Below, piece by piece: positions 40,614 through 40,746 of a DNA stretch of 40,746 nucleotides (its first letter is position 1; each line of letters starts with the position of its first letter). The translations under genes and the position numbers were made by a program. Below the pieces are notes generated by a model. It was not told the origin of the DNA. It was given only the letters and a program-made list of their open reading frames with translations, and made no database searches. This DNA is from Clostridia bacterium (GTDB lineage: Bacteria > Bacillota > Clostridia > Oscillospirales > CAG-272), in NCBI GenBank assembly GCA_017473085.1, contig JAFUNF010000005.1, forward strand, positions 1 to 40,746. Reading direction: 5' to 3'.

Positions 40614-40676
40614 TAATCCCCTTAGAGTAGACACTTGAAAAAACAAAAAGTTTTCAAGACTACTTTAAGGGGATTA
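40614..40676 (+). promoter_or_regulatory. Long hairpin that hides the transposase ribosome site
   Basis: TAATCCCCTTA (40614-40624) pairs with TAAGGGGATTA (40666-40676); AGTAG (40626-40630) with CTACT (40660-40664); CTTGAAAA (40634-40641) with TTTTCAAG (40651-40658). The AAGGGG ribosome site (40667-40672) is inside the stem, so readthrough from the MATE operon would not be translated. It may also act as a terminator. Confidence 0.7.
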
Positions 40677-40681
40677 TTTTT

Positions 40682-40746
40682 ATGCAAAGAAGATCACATA
40701 AGAACAAGAAGTATAGTAAAGAACTAAAGACACTGGCAGTACAAGA
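40682..40746 (+). CDS. IS3-type transposase OrfA (N-terminus only)
   Basis: From ATG 40682 the frame reads MQRRSHKNKKYSKELKTLAV and runs off the window end. The basic start followed by KYSKELK is the usual lead-in to the HTH of IS3/IS150-type OrfA proteins, which bind the terminal repeats. Only 21 residues are present, so the family call rests on this short motif and on the hairpin upstream. Confidence 0.65.
   Translation, partial: MQRRSHKNKKYSKELKTLAVQ

Larger units (their letters stand above)
40608..40746 (+). mobile_element. Left end of an IS3-type insertion sequence (partial)
   Basis: The last 140 bp hold the start of a transposase gene and the hairpin before it. The exact left end is not certain but lies in 40604-40640; no target duplication can be checked because the right end is outside the window. 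Confidence 0.6.

Overview
The window looks like the chromosome of a low-GC, gut-type member of the Clostridia. AT-rich coding sequence, strong purine-rich Shine-Dalgarno sites, near-consensus TTGACA-17-TATAAT promoters, YccF, SulP and GltS-type membrane proteins and an intracellular glycosidase cluster all fit. No rRNA, tRNA or other marker is present, so I do not name a species.

The left half (about 0.5-21.7 kb) is a defence island. Its left edge holds a DUF4180 gene cut by the window end, an inverted-repeat-rich stretch, two translationally coupled excisionase-like HTH proteins, and a non-coding regulatory stretch with iteron-like 11-bp repeats (1.33-1.71 kb). System A is a restriction endonuclease with a C-terminal B3-like DNA-binding domain (1.7-2.8 kb, plus strand) convergent with a C5-cytosine methyltransferase (2.9-3.8 kb, minus). 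From 4.0 to 20.4 kb every gene is on the minus strand, and the block is bracketed by an 18-bp perfect direct repeat (28 of 32 bp when extended) at 3982 and 20548, so it looks like one inserted unit. Within it, reading right to left, are: a two-gene unit with no named system (a basic 264-aa protein and a 1216-aa SEC-C protein ending in a PD-(D/E)xK-like motif); then a tightly packed run of ten genes with overlaps or gaps of at most 27 nt, namely an XRE controller, a C5 methyltransferase, a phage-type C5-methyltransferase-like protein, LlaJI R1 (McrB-like GTPase), LlaJI R2 (nuclease), a second canonical C5 methyltransferase, a stand-alone B3 domain, a peptide deformylase, an N6-adenine methyltransferase and a small PD-(D/E)xK nuclease; and finally two small proteins. 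The XRE gene has a 19-bp palindrome over its own -10 box, which suggests controller-protein autoregulation of the whole run.

To the right lie a long non-coding stretch with repeated TGACCACA boxes (20.4-21.25 kb), a hipB-like antitoxin gene with a hipA gene reduced by internal deletion to its two ends, and a SWIM zinc-finger protein.

The right half (22.3-40.6 kb) is ordinary chromosome: SulP anion permease, a possible small RNA with its own promoter and terminator, a PlsC-like acyltransferase with zinc ribbon, a GltS-family symporter, an ASCH protein, an XRE repressor with three operator-like palindromes divergent from a YccF membrane operon, and then a glycan-degradation region (DUF4091, GH43, PepD dipeptidase, GH92, GH43, DUF3737, MATE exporter). 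None of the glycosidases has a visible signal peptide, so the cluster probably acts on imported mannosides or arabinosides in the cytoplasm. The window ends inside an IS3-type insertion sequence whose transposase ribosome binding site lies within a long hairpin.
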